Assembly: GCA_002943765.1 (NCBI GenBank)
Contig: PQWQ01000006.1
Coordinates: forward strand, 1,798,001 to 1,862,000
Source: Psoroptes ovis
Taxonomy: Eukaryota > Arthropoda > Arachnida > Sarcoptiformes > Psoroptidae
Direction of reading: 5' to 3'
DNA: 64,000 bases
Part shown: positions 1 through 14,800 of the stretch, piece by piece
Numbering within the stretch: position 1 is the stretch's first letter
Layout of the letters: the number at the start of each line of letters is the position of its first letter
Notes under the pieces: model-generated
The model's input: the letters and a program-made list of their open reading frames with translations, nothing else
Databases searched by the model: none
What the model was told of the DNA's origin: nothing
Translations under genes and position numbers: made by a program

Positions 1-2821
1 CGTTTTGATCCGTACAAATAACAAGATAATCGTCTTGATTTGAAATGAATGTAAATCATTTTTTAAATACTTTGTATGAAAAAGTATTTTTTCTCAAAAA
101 TTCGGACAAATAATAATCTTCTTAAGGCTATTTTCGTTTTCAGATACTTTTTCAATCAATAATTTGAGCCATGGATTTAACAAATAGATATATAATAATA
201 TTGTTTTAATTATCGATTAATCGATTGATTTCAGATATTTTTTTGTTTTAATTTTTAAATTTTACTTTTGCCTACTTCAATGAATCAATAAGAAAATTAC
301 CTTTTACCATAAATGATGTAATTTTATTTCGAAAAAAATATTATCTATTTCACATTAACACAATGACACATAATTTGAAAAATATTTCAAATAAACCATA
401 TTCATTTGAACAAATTCGATTGGCGATTGGTGAATTTCCTGTTTTTTTTTAATTTCTTCTAAGAAAAAAATATTTGAAATATTTGAAACCTTTAATTTAA
501 CGGTAAACAATTTATTCGAAAGCAATAGATACGTTTCAGCACAAACAAATAAACAAGTCTAAGTTCAAAACAATTGAAATTTTTAAGGTTTTATTTCTTT
601 TGATAATAACGGATAATAACAAATAATAATAATAATAAATAATCATAGGCAAACTTGCTTACTCGCTCATATAATTTCATATATTGATTTTAATTTTTTT
701 TTCGACTGACTTTGACTTTGATTATTTTGAATGAAAAAATCTGACATTTAAAATTTTACAATCGATTTCAATTATTATTATTATTACATATTAAACTATC
801 AACTATTATCCAACAATTACCTTTTTAATATTATTCATTTTTTTCTTCGAAACGTAAATATTGAATGAATGAATGAATGATCGCCCTATGACTGATGATG
901 ATGATGATGGTGGTGGAACAATTTGTTTGTTTATTTCTATGTTTGTTTGCGTTTAATATCTTCAATATTTGATTAAAAAATGATCCATTATTATTATTGA
1001 CATTTTTCTTTCTATTTTCCATTGATGCTTGCTTACTTCGCACAGCGAAATTGTGAAATTTTAAATGAAAAATTTTTTTAAAAATTGAATTTTTTGAATA
1101 AAGCAAAAAGCACATTAGCATCACTATTCACAATATGATATGTAGCAATCCATCGTGGCGTGTCCGAGTGGTACAAACAATAATAATAACAAAAGAAAGC
1201 AACGAGGAAAAATTCAATCGACAATTTGATTAAAAATTGTAAAATTGAATTGAAAAATGAATTAATCTTTCAATTTTCAATATTATTATTAATTTTTATA
1301 AATGTGTGATCCAATCATATACTTATTGTTGTTGTTGATGTTGTTGCTTTAAATTGAATGAATCTATTGAATGGCATGTAACAATTCATAAACCAATCAA
1401 TAATAAATCGATAATAATAACAATGATAATGAAATTAACTCTTTTCAGCTTATTCTCAGCTTAAATATTTTTTTCATCATTTAAATGAAGCAAGCTTTGT
1501 CCTTGTTTTCGTGTGTTCTTTGTTGAATAATAATAAATCTTTTTTGAACTTGACCATTCTTTTTTGTGGTGGCCAAATATATTTCAAAAAAAAAAAAAAA
1601 AAATTCAAAAGAAATCGATTCAGTTCAAGTATTTGATTGTTTTGTGTTTTTTCTTCAATATATATCTAGTGAATTTTTCACTGATGATAATGAAGGAGAT
1701 ACAGAACAACATAAAAAAATTGAATCAAATTCAATTGAATTTTTTTGGGAAATGATTGATTGATTGATCGATTGATTATCGGTTTTCAGTCCTCATTATC
1801 ATTCATTCGAAAAGGGTCTTCTCTATTTACAGTTAATTGAATGAATGGAAAATGAATAAATTGAAAATCCAAAAATAAATAATTGATAATAGATATTTGG
1901 GTGCAGCAGAGTCAATATTCACTGCAACAAATACACTGTGAATCAATTTTATTTTTTCTTTGAGAAAAATAAAGGTTCAAAGTTCATTGTGATGATCACA
2001 AAATGTGTGATGATACGTTTAATAAAGAAAAATCAAATGAAAATAATGATTAAACACTAAATCAACATTTTCAATTGATTTGATATTGATTTTTATCAAA
2101 TTATTGTTATTATGTACACAAAGTACTCTTATCATCGATAAAATTTCCATGTTATAAATTTCAAAGTGAACCATTCAATTGATTTTTTTCGAAGTATTTT
2201 TCAATTTAAATCAATTTTTTCGCCTTGCAATTGTATGCATTTTCCAAATACTTTAACATTAAACGACAATTTCAGCAATGATCATCCAACAACAAATGAT
2301 GTTCACATGATGATAATTTTGATGATTTGTTGATAATTTTAATATGATTATCATTGATGAAAGAAAAATGGAAAATGAATTCGGAAATTTAAATTATTTT
2401 TTTATGAAAAAAAATTTCAATAAAATTGAAATCTCAATGAATGGAAATGCCTTTGTTTGATTTCGAAATTTTTTAACTAAACGAAACTATTATTGTGTTA
2501 GAATGGAAAAAATTTTTCAATTGGATTGTATTTTATGGAAAATGAATAAATTTATATTTGCATAAAAACTTAATGCACGTATTTCGTTGTTGTTTTCGCA
2601 TATAATAATCCATATATTGATGATTTCATCAATTTTTGATGTTTGTTTGGCTTATTTAAAATAAAATTTGTAAATATAAAAGGATTCTATGTGAAATTTT
2701 TTAATTTTCTAATGTTATTACATTACATTAATCTTTTTTTTCAATCTTGAAATCGAAATTTCAATTCAATTTTTTTCTACAATTTTTAAATTTTCTCATA
2801 TAATTTTTATCAAATACATAG
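1..2821. other. Gene-poor stretch upstream of first visible semaphorin exon
   Basis: No reading frame here looks like a conserved protein. The stretch is AT-rich with short homopolymers and simple repeats, including an A-run near 1588. Because the exon at 2822 starts in the middle of a codon, this interval must contain or belong to an intron of the semaphorin gene. The signal-peptide exon and promoter are either hidden here or lie left of the window. I could not find a convincing signal-peptide exon ending in the required phase. Confidence 0.5.
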
Positions 2822-5800
2822 ATGCCGATATTGAACGATATTCACATCCTGAAATACAACATTACAAACCGATGTTATTCGATGCAAATCGTCTCAAATT
2901 ATTGGTTGGTGCAAGGTATGTTTCATTTCGATTAAAATATATTTCAAGTGAAATTCAATCTGAACTAATGGAAAAAACATCTTATCAAATAATGAATGAA
3001 TTGATAAATATTCAAATCACATACACACAGGCAAACAACAACATCTAAATGATAAATTAACTTAACCTTATTACATAATAATTATATGAAATGAAAATGA
3101 TTTTGTCTAAATTTTCATTATTTAATTATAATTATTATTATTAATACAATTATAACTATTACAATCAATTAAAACAATGTGAAATGAAATCATCAATTAA
3201 TTTTTTTTCAAAATTAATACTTTCAATCCATTTTTTAATTTTGGCTTTGTACTGAGATACAAATTATCAGATACAATTATACAAATCATTTCATTCTTGT
3301 TTACTGTGACAAGTTTTAAAATTTTGAATTTTTAACGTCAGTTTTCATTTTGTTTTAATGATTACACACTCACAAATGCACAGTTTACAAGCAAAATTAC
3401 ACAAATCCATGGAATGATCTTCAACAAAAATAATCATTATGATGATTATGATGATCATTTGTTTAGACAACATAATTCATATTATCAATTATCATTATGA
3501 TTTGTGAATGAAAATTCAGAAAGATGAAATATTTTCAAATAATGTTTTGTTTGATTCAAATTAAATTTGAATGATGTTAATGATGAATGAATGAATGCTG
3601 GATGGATGATAAATGATAATGAAATATGAAAATGAAAAAAAAGTGAATGAAAAAATTGTAAAAAATATTTTAATTGAAAATACAGATAATTAATAATAAT
3701 TACAACAATTTTTGTTCGTGCATTCAACAATGATAATAATGATGATGATGATAATTGTTAATTATTTGTTATGGTTAAATGGCATCAATTAAACTGTTGA
3801 AAATTTCATTTGACCTTATTCACTTGTAACATGGTCAATTTTTTTAAAAAAATAAGCTAATAATATAAAAAAATATTCAAGTTTAAAATATTTCGTATAC
3901 AAGCGAATATAAACTTTTGATACTAGTCGTAACCATCTAGATTTGATGATGCTTTTTGAATTATTTCTTTGATTCAATCATTGATATAAATTATTTTGCA
4001 TACATTTGTTTTAAATTTTTCGCATATCATTTGGACGATTTTTGTTTGTCGGTTTTTATGCTAATTTTTTCTTTCAGTTCTTTTTTCTTTATCATCACCT
4101 TTCATTGCGAATCAATTTATGCATTTCACCCCGTTATTTTATCTTGAAAGTGATGTTGAGCGTGAGATATGATGATTTGATGATTTTGGCATATGATTTT
4201 TTCGTTTATCATCCAAATTTTAAAAATAGAAATTCAAAATTTGCCACTTGTTTTTTCAAGCAAAACCTTTTTGTGAGAATAGATAACAACCATCAAAATA
4301 TAACAGGTCATCGAATATTTATTTAATATTTTTGAATGTATTTCAAATAAAAAAAAATAATTCTCCATCATAGATAAACGAAGTTTGATTCACATTTGTT
4401 TATCATATTTTATTTCTTCTTTTATATTCAAAATAATCATTGATTGTGTAAGTATAAGATCACAGTATGATGATGATGATGAGGTATACTTATTATTTCC
4501 AATTCATTTCATACAACATATCATCATTGAAAATTTTCTGGTATAATTTTCATTTGAAATTATTATTATTACCAGTTGAAACAAATATTTATAAATGTTA
4601 TAAAAATTCTCCATATTTACTTTTGTAATAAGAAAATTTGTTTAAAATCTTGACCATTCTCATCATCATTTCAATATATGGTGCCATTTGAACATTATCT
4701 GATATTTGGTCAATATTCTCTGCATTTATTCATTCATCGCTCATTTCATGTCTGTTTATTTGTGCTCCATGTTTACTTATTTCATTTATTCAATGTTGCG
4801 GTCATCGTCAATCTATCTATCTTGTTTTTATCAGATTACTTTCAAGCAAACACACAAATGAACAAACAAACATTAATATTCATTGAAAATGAATGAATAA
4901 ATAAGCTAAAATGAATTGAAATGATTTGAATCGTATGAAGATAGATATTACATAGATTGAACTATGGATAGATATTATTGGATGAATGAATGATCGAGTC
5001 GAAAACTAGAAATGTACAGCCACAAAAAAACATATGATAATTGTCCTTGACTGGATTTATGATAATAAATAAAACTTGAATTTGAATCATTTTCTTACAA
5101 TTCAAATTTATAAAATATAAATTAGTCTTTTTATATTTCAATTTTCAATGTCCGTTGATATTGAGATTCTTTGATTTTCGTCTCTGAATATTGAAAAATC
5201 ATTTCTTTAAAAAATCAATATTAAATAAGACTATTTGAAAAAAATAGATAAATATTATTATTATTTGAATTTGAAATTGAAGAAAAGAAATTCTAAGAAA
5301 TCGAGGTCATTTTTTTGAAATTTTATGTTTATTTGTTTATTTATTTTTACGATTATCCATTTTGTATATGTAATGTTTACGTGTGGCCAATTGAACATTT
5401 GCAAATGAAGCGAAATTGTTAATGAAAATTTTGTTCTTGTTTTCATTTTTGTTCAAGGGACAATTTTTCATTTTAATATTCCAAAATCAATTTTACTCTC
5501 TCTCCACATTCATTTCTACATTGATTATGATGATCATTTATGCTTTCAAGTTTGAAAACTAATGAAAAAGAAAATGAAAATGGATTGATAGAAATATAAT
5601 CAATCAATTAATTGATTTGAATTTTTGATTTTGCTTTCTTTGCTATCAATCTTATGCATGTATTTAATGCTTATATTGGAAGAGAAGTGGAAACTTGACC
5701 GAGGCGAAAAGTTTCATTTCATTTCCATTCATTTTTATTCGTTCATTATTAATCAATGTATTGATTTGCTCATTTTATCATTAATTTTCAATGAATTCAT

Positions 5801-8800
5801 TTTTTTATTTGAATTCTAAGAAATATAAAAGGTTTGAAAATCATTGTGTTCAAGTTTCTTTGAAGCTTCACGCAAACATCGCACAAAAAACATATTTTGT
5901 TCGTAATGAAATCATATACACTATGTCTCAGAAGACATATTCAATGTTTCATTATTGTTTATCATAGTTTTATCAAATTTATAACTAAATTTTTAGAGCT
6001 TGAAAAATATAAAATATGAAATTGAATTCAAATTTTAAACTAAATACAGGTTTTTCATTGATTTTGATTTCTATGTTTCTTAATGTTTTCTTCTTGCTTT
6101 ATTCTGATTATAAACTGATTTACTTTAAAATGAAATTTACAAAATGAAAAGGGTATATCGTTTAGTTTCATATATTACTGTGTAAGGTAATAAGGGGCAA
6201 AAAAAAGGATTGGTCAAAGTAGTCAGGTTGGCTCTGACCATCATCATCATCATCGCCACCATCTTCAGCACCACCATTGCCCTCATCTTATCAGTGTGTA
6301 AACAGCTTTTCTTCAAAGTGAAAAAAATGAATAATAAATGGAAGATATGAATAAGTAAAAAACCTGTTGATTCAAAGATTGATTTTATTTTTCTTCCTTT
6401 TTTCCATTCATTCTCAAGGGTTAAGGTTCGAAGCTCAAGGTCGACAACATAAAATTGTTTAGTTTTTATTACCCGAATGAGTTTTATTTTCTTCATTTTG
6501 AAATAAACCAAAACATTTTATGCCATTTCAAAATTTGACTGATATTCTAAACATATTTCGTTTGATTTGGTCTGATTTTGTTTTGTGAAGAAATGAAATT
6601 TATGTTTATTCTTAAATTATCGACCAAGGTGGTTATGGTGGTGTTGTTGTTGTCTTGTTATTCGTTATTATGTTTATGCTATGCATTCGACATATGCACG
6701 ATTTTTGAATCGTTATTTGTAACAAAAAAAAAAAAAAAAAAAAGACAGCAGCAATAACAAGGAAACCGTTGAACCGTTGTTGTTGGTCATCTTTGTGTGT
6801 AAATAAATCAGTAAGAAAATAACAAAAAAATCTCGTTATATTTTCTTCGATTGATCGAACTAAAAACGCGAATTTCAAGGTTCAATTTTCAAAGTGGAAA
6901 GAAAAAACTTGAATCATCAATAATAATAACAATTGATTATTGAAATTTAGAATAATATAAGATTGACATGAATTAGTGTATTGGAGTGCGAAGAAATGGG
7001 AAGAAAAATTGATCAATTTTCTTATTTTTTGAATGTTTCTCACATGATCAAATAACAGCAGTTATTATCGACATCAACAAATGACCGATTTTCCAAGGTC
7101 TTTGGGTCTTCAACAAACAACAAACTGGTCCAGGACTTGTCTAGGACTAGAAATTGTAAATTTGTAGAAAATAAATAATGAATAAAATTCAAGTGAAACA
7201 TTTATCATTTGATTGAATGATAAATCGAAGAATTATACGTGAATGCAAATTATATTGGGTTGTCCCATAAGTTCTTGCCGTTTTGAATAAAAAATTCAAT
7301 ACTTCAAAATTCAATAATGAAAAAAAAATTCAAAAAACGGCAAGAACTTATGGGACAACCTAATACAAAAAAATTAAACCTTGTCCAATAAGTTCTATTT
7401 ATAAAATCAATGCTTATGTCCATTGAAAATCGTCTCTAACTTTCCGGACAAAGCTTTTGACTAATTTTTACATTTATTATTACGAAAATCAATTTTTTTC
7501 ATTTCTCTTTTATTCCAAATTGTGAAACTGAAAATTTTAATATTATTTAAATTTGAATATTTCAATTTCATATTGTTTTTTGATTTAATGATATTTTCGT
7601 TATTATTATTATTGCAAATAGTCATTATATTATAATATTCATTTTCATTTCCATTTCAAAATTGTTTTAAATGTTTTCTTCCTTCATAGAAAAATGAAAT
7701 ACAACATTTAGAACAAAACTAAACGAAATAAAATGAAACGAAACAAAATTTCCATATAACCGATTATTGTTTTGTGTTTCATAACCTGTTGCGCGTGCAA
7801 AGCATTATTTTTTCGTCATAATGCAAATGGATGTATTTGAAACAATCAAAATAAAACTGAAAAAACAATAATAATAATAATTGAACGAAACAAAAATGCT
7901 ATAAAACTCCAACCAAAACAAAAAACTACCAAATTGTCATCATATGTCATCTCTAGACATGAAATGATCCATGTTTTTCTGTATGAATCTTTTCATACAA
8001 ATAGGATTTGTCTACCAGAAACATCGGCATCATACCAATCTTCCATCGCATACTGCGAATGGTAATGGATTGTTCTATGGAAAAAAATGACTATAATAAA
8101 TTCATACATGCCACAAGATATCATTATGTCTTTTGTTTTTGCTGTTTTCGATGTACCATTTTGCTGTTGGTGTTTTTTTGTTTTTAAATTATGAACAATT
8201 TTTGTTTTCGTTTACTTTCACCATCATCATCATTAGGGAATGATATAATAACCAACGAACGACAACATCATCAAATGATGATGATGATTTGAAATTTTCA
8301 TTTTTCAATTTAAAAATGGTAAAAATGAAAAATGAAAACCAGAAAAATTAAAAATAGACTTGTAGTACATATATTTGTCATTTCTTTCATACATTTCTTT
8401 GTTTGTTTGTGTGTTGATCATACAATGATTTCAATGTATGTAATCATTGTTATTATACAAAAATAGAGAAAAATTTTCGTTTTTCAGATAAAATTTCTTT
8501 GATAATACGGAACACAAAGAAAGAAACTAAAAATGACTTTCTTGTGTTGTTTTGTTTTCATTTTCATAAAAATCATTTAAATCATATGATTTGTATGGAA
8601 AATGATGCAAAAAATATGATTTAAAAACCCAAACCTAATCATTTTGTGGACATGTTTGCTCCTAACATCATCATTTTTTCGGCAAAAAATGATGATAATC
8701 CATTTGATTATGGTCATGTTTGATGATGTTGACGCTAATGTTGTAAATGATAATAACAGTGATGGTGAATCTGGTTATTGTTATTTGTCGTTGATTGAAT

Positions 8801-11800
8801 CGTCTTTGAAATCATTCATCCATCATTAACATTCATTCATTCAATGATCCAATGTATAGACACATACTACTGATGTCATGTAATCTTGTTTTTGTCTTCA
8901 AAATTCTAAGTTATACATGACAGTTTCTTATGATAATCATAGCACAACAAATACGTGAATTGAAACATTGTTTATCGATTATTTTTGAGTATTTTAACCT
9001 TTGGAACGATTTTTTTACATTTGGTTTTCATTATTTTCAATTGTAATTTTATCATTTTCTTCTACATTTTCCATGTTTCAAGTACTCTTCGAAAAATATG
9101 GATTTTGTTTCATATAAAAATATATTAATTCATTTGAAACAAATGTCAAAATGTTAAAATTTTTTACATCTGGACTTGATATTCATTAATTTTTTTGGAT
9201 AAATACATTCATAACAATGTCTATGATAGTGTTTCACATTTGTCAAACATTTACTTTCATTTGTTTTTTCATTTCATTCTCTGATTATTATTATGAACCG
9301 AAAAAAACCAAAAATTAAAACAAAACCATATGCTTGTGTGGATATGGCTAATGTTTGATATCATTTACTAAATCCACACATGTCAACCATATTTGCATTT
9401 TGTATAATTTTACATTTTCCTCACTAATTTTGATCCTGATTGAAACCAAATATATTCATTAATGATACCAACCAAACAACTAAAAACAAATACATGTTCA
9501 GCAATCCACTTCTTCGTGTAAATCGTACAAATATTAACAAAACCAGGAATTACGACATACATATGTGTGTATGGATTCAAAATCTTAAACATAAGATCAC
9601 ATTTACATGTTTAGCGTTTAGCTAAAGCAAGAGATGAAACTCAAATACGATTTGAATTAATAATTTTACGTTTCTAATATCAAACGAAATAAATTTTCAC
9701 CATTTTTTTGTCTTAGATGAAATATCAATCATTTGAATGTATAAGTCATTCGTACTCTATTATTTGTTGACATACTTAATCATTAGTTGCAGCAGCTGCA
9801 TATGCGTTTGACGATGATCTGTTTTGATCTTTTCTTCTGTTCGACTTAAACTCTTATAATTTATACAATTTTAATATTAGCTTAAGGTGTGTGGGTGTGT
9901 GTGTTTTATCAAAAGATTATGGCATTTTAAAGATATATTTTGTGAAATTCAGAAAAGAAATCAAATCAAATCTATTTAATTGGAGATAAAATTATCAATT
10001 AATTTTCAAAAATCATTTACGTATTCTTCCATATACAAAAGTTTAAATCGTATCAATTGATTGATTGATTGCTTGTAGTTTATTTAACAAAAAAACTATG
10101 AAAATCAAAAACAAATCGTTTTATCATTCGATATGACCTAAAATTTTTTTTTTGAAAAGCCAAAAAACCAAAACAAAAAAAAATTGTTGACAAATTTCGA
10201 TAATGATAAATCATGTGAAATCATGCAAATTTTAATTGATTTTCTATGATCGTTATTATTATTTTTCAATCAATATTTTCCATTCTTTTGGTTGTTTGAT
10301 TGTCAATTAATCAATTTTCGATTCATTTACAAACACTTTCCTTTAATAAATGTTTGTAAATGATTGATTTTTTTCAACTATGTGTATTTGAAATGTACGA
10401 ATTTTCATTTTGAATTCGCTGATCGACCAACCAACGCAAAATACATGGCATTTTTTTCTGTTGAACAAAAAATTTCTTTGTTTGTTGGAATTTAAAAAAT
10501 ATTTTATCAAATTTGAAAATATAAAACATTTTTTTCAAAGGGAACATTATTTTTCTCATAGAAATTGCATTTCATATCAGCAGATAGATGAACTGATCAA
10601 ATTGAACACATTGAATTGTTTATACATAAATCAGATGATAATGATTTTAATTTTATTTTATTTTAAATTGGATTCAATTTGAGCATTTTTAATGTGAAAT
10701 ATTTTGTTCAAAGAAAAAAAATGTAACTTAAACATTTGAAAGTGTAACAACAACTAAATGGAAATTATCAAGATTACAACAATATGAATTGATGCTAAAT
10801 TTAGTCATTATTTGAAACGTATTACTAAGTGAATAAGTTGAAAAAAATGAAACAATTTCTCTTTGAAAACAAAATGAAAATTTCCATATTTGTTCATATT
10901 ATACAAATAAACATACGAAAATAATCAAAACATCTATACATTCGAGATAAAATGAATTAAAAACAAATTTGATTAACATCAAACATTAAAATGAAAAGTC
11001 ATTAACAAACAAAGTGAAATGCAATTAAATTTACATAATCGATATATGATTTAATCAAAGATCATTGATTAAATATATAGACAAAATATGATTTTTTTTC
11101 TTGACTCCTTCTTTTGATTAAACATTTGAAAACATTAAAATCATATCTTCATCTCTGAATAATCATTATTGTTGTTGTATGATTAACACAAAATTAACTC
11201 ATTATATTGCATGTCCAATTAAGCACACAGGTAGACAACAACCTATTCAGTCAGTATATATTCGTGCATTAAACATTGAACAAAAATAATTAAATTTGTT
11301 GTTGTTGTTGTTGTTTATCATACATAAACCCAAATGTGTTTATGCATTGTGATTTTTGATGATGGTTTAATTTTCTTTTCTAAATTTCAGTTGAAAACTA
11401 CCAAAAAAAAGTGATTTGATTCGTACATATGGTCTTAATTTGCTTCTTTTTGTTACTTTTATAAGGTTTGTTACTACAGTAATTCGGCCAAAATAATTCA
11501 ATGATTTCAATTGGTTTCTGGTTAAATTGGATCAATTTTTTTGAAATTTCCAATTATTTATGATTACAATTTTCTTTCGGTTGTTGTAACGTTCAATGAT
11601 CATCTGCTTCCTTTATTTTTACACTATAAATACATTCATCTATCAAAAATACATACATTTATTATTGAGTTGTATTAAATTTGTATCATTTGGTTGTAAC
11701 ATTTTTTCTGTTCTTAAAATATCGATATCTCGACAATATATATCATCATTATTAAATAATAAATTATTGTCCAATTAGTCCAATGATTAGGATGATGATG

Positions 11801-14800
11801 ATTATGATTGCTTGATGATCGTTGTAGGGCAAAAATGGAAAAAAATCGGCTCAACTCTACTTCAAAGGTGGAAAAAACAAAAAATTCTAAAATATATTTC
11901 TAATTGATATCGAAATGCATTTTGAATTGAATCAAATTTTGTTTTCTTTGCGTAGAAAAGGTAGAAACAACCACTATTTTTGCCTTTCAGTTTCATTTTT
12001 TATTGTTTTTCTATTAGGTTTCACTATACCTTGTACAATTAAAGTCAATGAAAAGTCAAAAAATAATAATCAAAAATCAATCAGATGTGTTTACCACGTT
12101 GATCATTATCATGATTGCTACTTGGCTTAATTTCATTTTCTATTTCTCTTCATCTATTCGTTTAAATATATTTTTTAAAAATAAAAGATAAATTATTTTG
12201 ATCCATTTTGTTCAATAATAATAATAATAATAATACAACAGATAATCATCATCATCATTGTCGTCAATTTGCCTTCGAGATAACCATTGATTATTATTAT
12301 TATTATTATCCATTTTAAATGGGTATCGATGTATTAACGTTTGTGTGTGTGAGTGAGCGTAAAATGCATGATATAATTATCATCGTAACATCTTCAATCG
12401 TAATTGTCATTATGATGCCACACATATTGATTACTAAATGAATGAATGGATTGATGTTCCATGATGCTGTTGATGTGAAATCTTGCTTCCCCTATGTAGG
12501 AACAAATCGAAATAAGCATCATTACTTTCATTGTTTTCATTGAGAAATGGAAAATTCATTGATTAAAATCTTGAAAGGAAAAAAACGAATCAAATTGATT
12601 TTCAAAAATGATTTTATCGTTTCATTCACTTCTGATTTTCTGATTTTTAACTTGTAAAACTTTTAGCATCATCAATGATATATTCATTCTTTCACTGATT
12701 TATTTAATTTGATTTCAATTTATTCCTTGTTCAAATTAACTTGTTGAAAATATTATTTCAAAGCACGATGATCTTTGATGATGATATGTTGTTGGTGATG
12801 ATGATGATCAAAACAAAGAATATTTAATATATCATCATCATCATTGGAGTTGTTGTTATTGTCATTTATTTTAAATATTTTTTTTCAATGTGTTTCAAGT
12901 ATTATCATATTATTCAATTCACACCTTATTTGGAGCCCTTGTACACAAAAATTTTTGAATGTTTGTGTGTATAAAAGCATTAAAATCATTTCCTTAAGAT
13001 TTTAAAATTTTGATAAATAAATATTTTCATCGTTATTATTATCGTTATCGTTATTATCATTATCATTATTACAAGCACACACACATATTCACCATTTGAA
13101 TAATTCAACGACAAATATTGAACATCATCATCATCATCTTTGTTGTTGTTGTTGAAAACAAAGTATTTTACGAATAATTTTTTAGATTTCACTTTGTTTA
13201 TTTATTCATTTATTTGGGCGCGTTTTCATTTTTTTTAAGTCTCCGAGTCTCAGTCATTTATTTTTTGTTTTCACAAATATTTTATGATTTTAGGAAATCC
13301 AATTTGATTTTATTTTATCGTTCTTTGTTTTCACCATTTTTTTACAAACCAAACTGTGTTCAAGTGTTTTTATTTTCTACGAAATTCATTTTATTTAATT
13401 GCTGGATACTGTGATGATGATAATGCACACTCCCTCGTGTTTATCGTGTTTATTTTGTGATTTGAATATTTGAATTTTACGTATTTTCGCCAGAAAATGG
13501 AAAAAAATACGAAAAAAATCGGAAACTCGAACGATGCATCTTTTGATGAATTGAAATTTTCGCATAAAATGTCATTTGTTCATGATGATCATTATTCAAT
13601 ATTTATTATCGAGCATATTTATCGAAAAATATATATCATTTGATCAAGTGTACATTATCGTTATATTCAAATTTTAAAGTTGATTGTCATTATTCAAATT
13701 CAATAAATTTTAAAAGATAAATTGAATTTGAATTTTCTTCGTTTTTCGATTGAAAAGAAAAACCAAAAATAGTTTTTGGTTGATTCATTGCTTCGAAAAA
13801 CTATGATTTTACTATTTTTGGTCATGTTATAAATTTATCTGTAGATTTTTTTTCATTCATGAAGATTTGATCGTAAAAATTGACATTCACCATGTGAATA
13901 AGTGCTTTTGTGAAAGCACACTCACACACACACCTTAGATTTTTGAATGGATTTGAAGAAATAAAATTGAAAGTTTTTGGATGCTTGATTGCCATTTATC
14001 ATATTATCTTTATGAATAGTAATATTTTTTTTAACTAACAATTTACCTATTTTGTTTGATTGTGTTGTATGCAAATAGTAATTTGTCAATTCTAAATTTA
14101 AAAAAGATGATTGGAATGTGAACACTATTAGTAGACATCTATCTATCAATCATTTATTCGTGAATCACATCATATATCATCATTTTTTTCTCTTAATCAT
14201 TCAATCATATTGTTCAATATTAATATTTATTTTCCTTTTTTTCCAACTCACACTCTCCATTTATAGAGATCACATTTTGGTTTTAAATTTAAATGATTTT
14301 AGTTCAACATCTAAACATGATCTTTATATACCGCCAACAATTGAAAAGAAAAGTAAATGTCATATGAAAGGAATGAAATCGGATGAATGTCATAATTTCA
14401 TAACAACATTGTTAGAAATACCATCAACAAATTATAAAGATAAACAAATATTAGTTTGTGGTACCAATGCATATTCACCTGAATGTGAAATAAGAAAATT
14501 AAGCGACTCATTTGAATTGGTTAGCAAAAGTATATCGATAAATTCATATTGTCCATATTGGAATACAACATCATTATTGACTACTAGTGGTGAATTTTTT
14601 TACGGCGGTCCATTAGATCTTCGTGGTATTGATTCATCAATATTTAAACAAAAAGAAATTATACCACCCAAATCACCATTAGCTGCATATCTTGATCGTC
14701 GCATTGTACGAAGTGTACAACATGATTCAAATTGGATTAGTGCTGATGCAAATTTTGTGTTCAGTTTTGAATACAATCAACATGTTTATTTTCTATTCAG

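Larger units (their letters stand above)
2916..14266 (+). other. Giant 11.35 kb intron of the semaphorin gene
   Basis: The intron runs from donor gtatgt at 2916 to an acceptor ending at 14266 and joins the split codon GCA-AG|A in frame. Other introns in this window are mostly 45-110 bp, the exceptions being Ras intron 1 and the putative long CRMP intron. I found no nested gene on either strand; all open frames are short and low-complexity. It holds a mariner-type MITE at 7255-7363, a long A-tract near 6721, and several CAT/ATG and AAT microsatellites (for example near 6240 and 12220). Confidence 0.8.

Noticed and set aside
831..1124. 97-codon open frame on the minus strand
   Set aside because: Poly-Ile/Asn content derives from simple repeats; no domain.
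1152..1180. tRNA-like D-arm text (gtggcgtgtccgagtggt)
   Set aside because: Resembles the start of a tRNA-Ser/Leu gene, but no anticodon arm, T-arm (GTTCRAATC) or acceptor pairing follows.
6137..6511. 124-codon open frame on the minus strand in the semaphorin intron
   Set aside because: Low-complexity, Met and Lys runs from CAT/TTT repeats, no conserved motif and no supporting splice sites.
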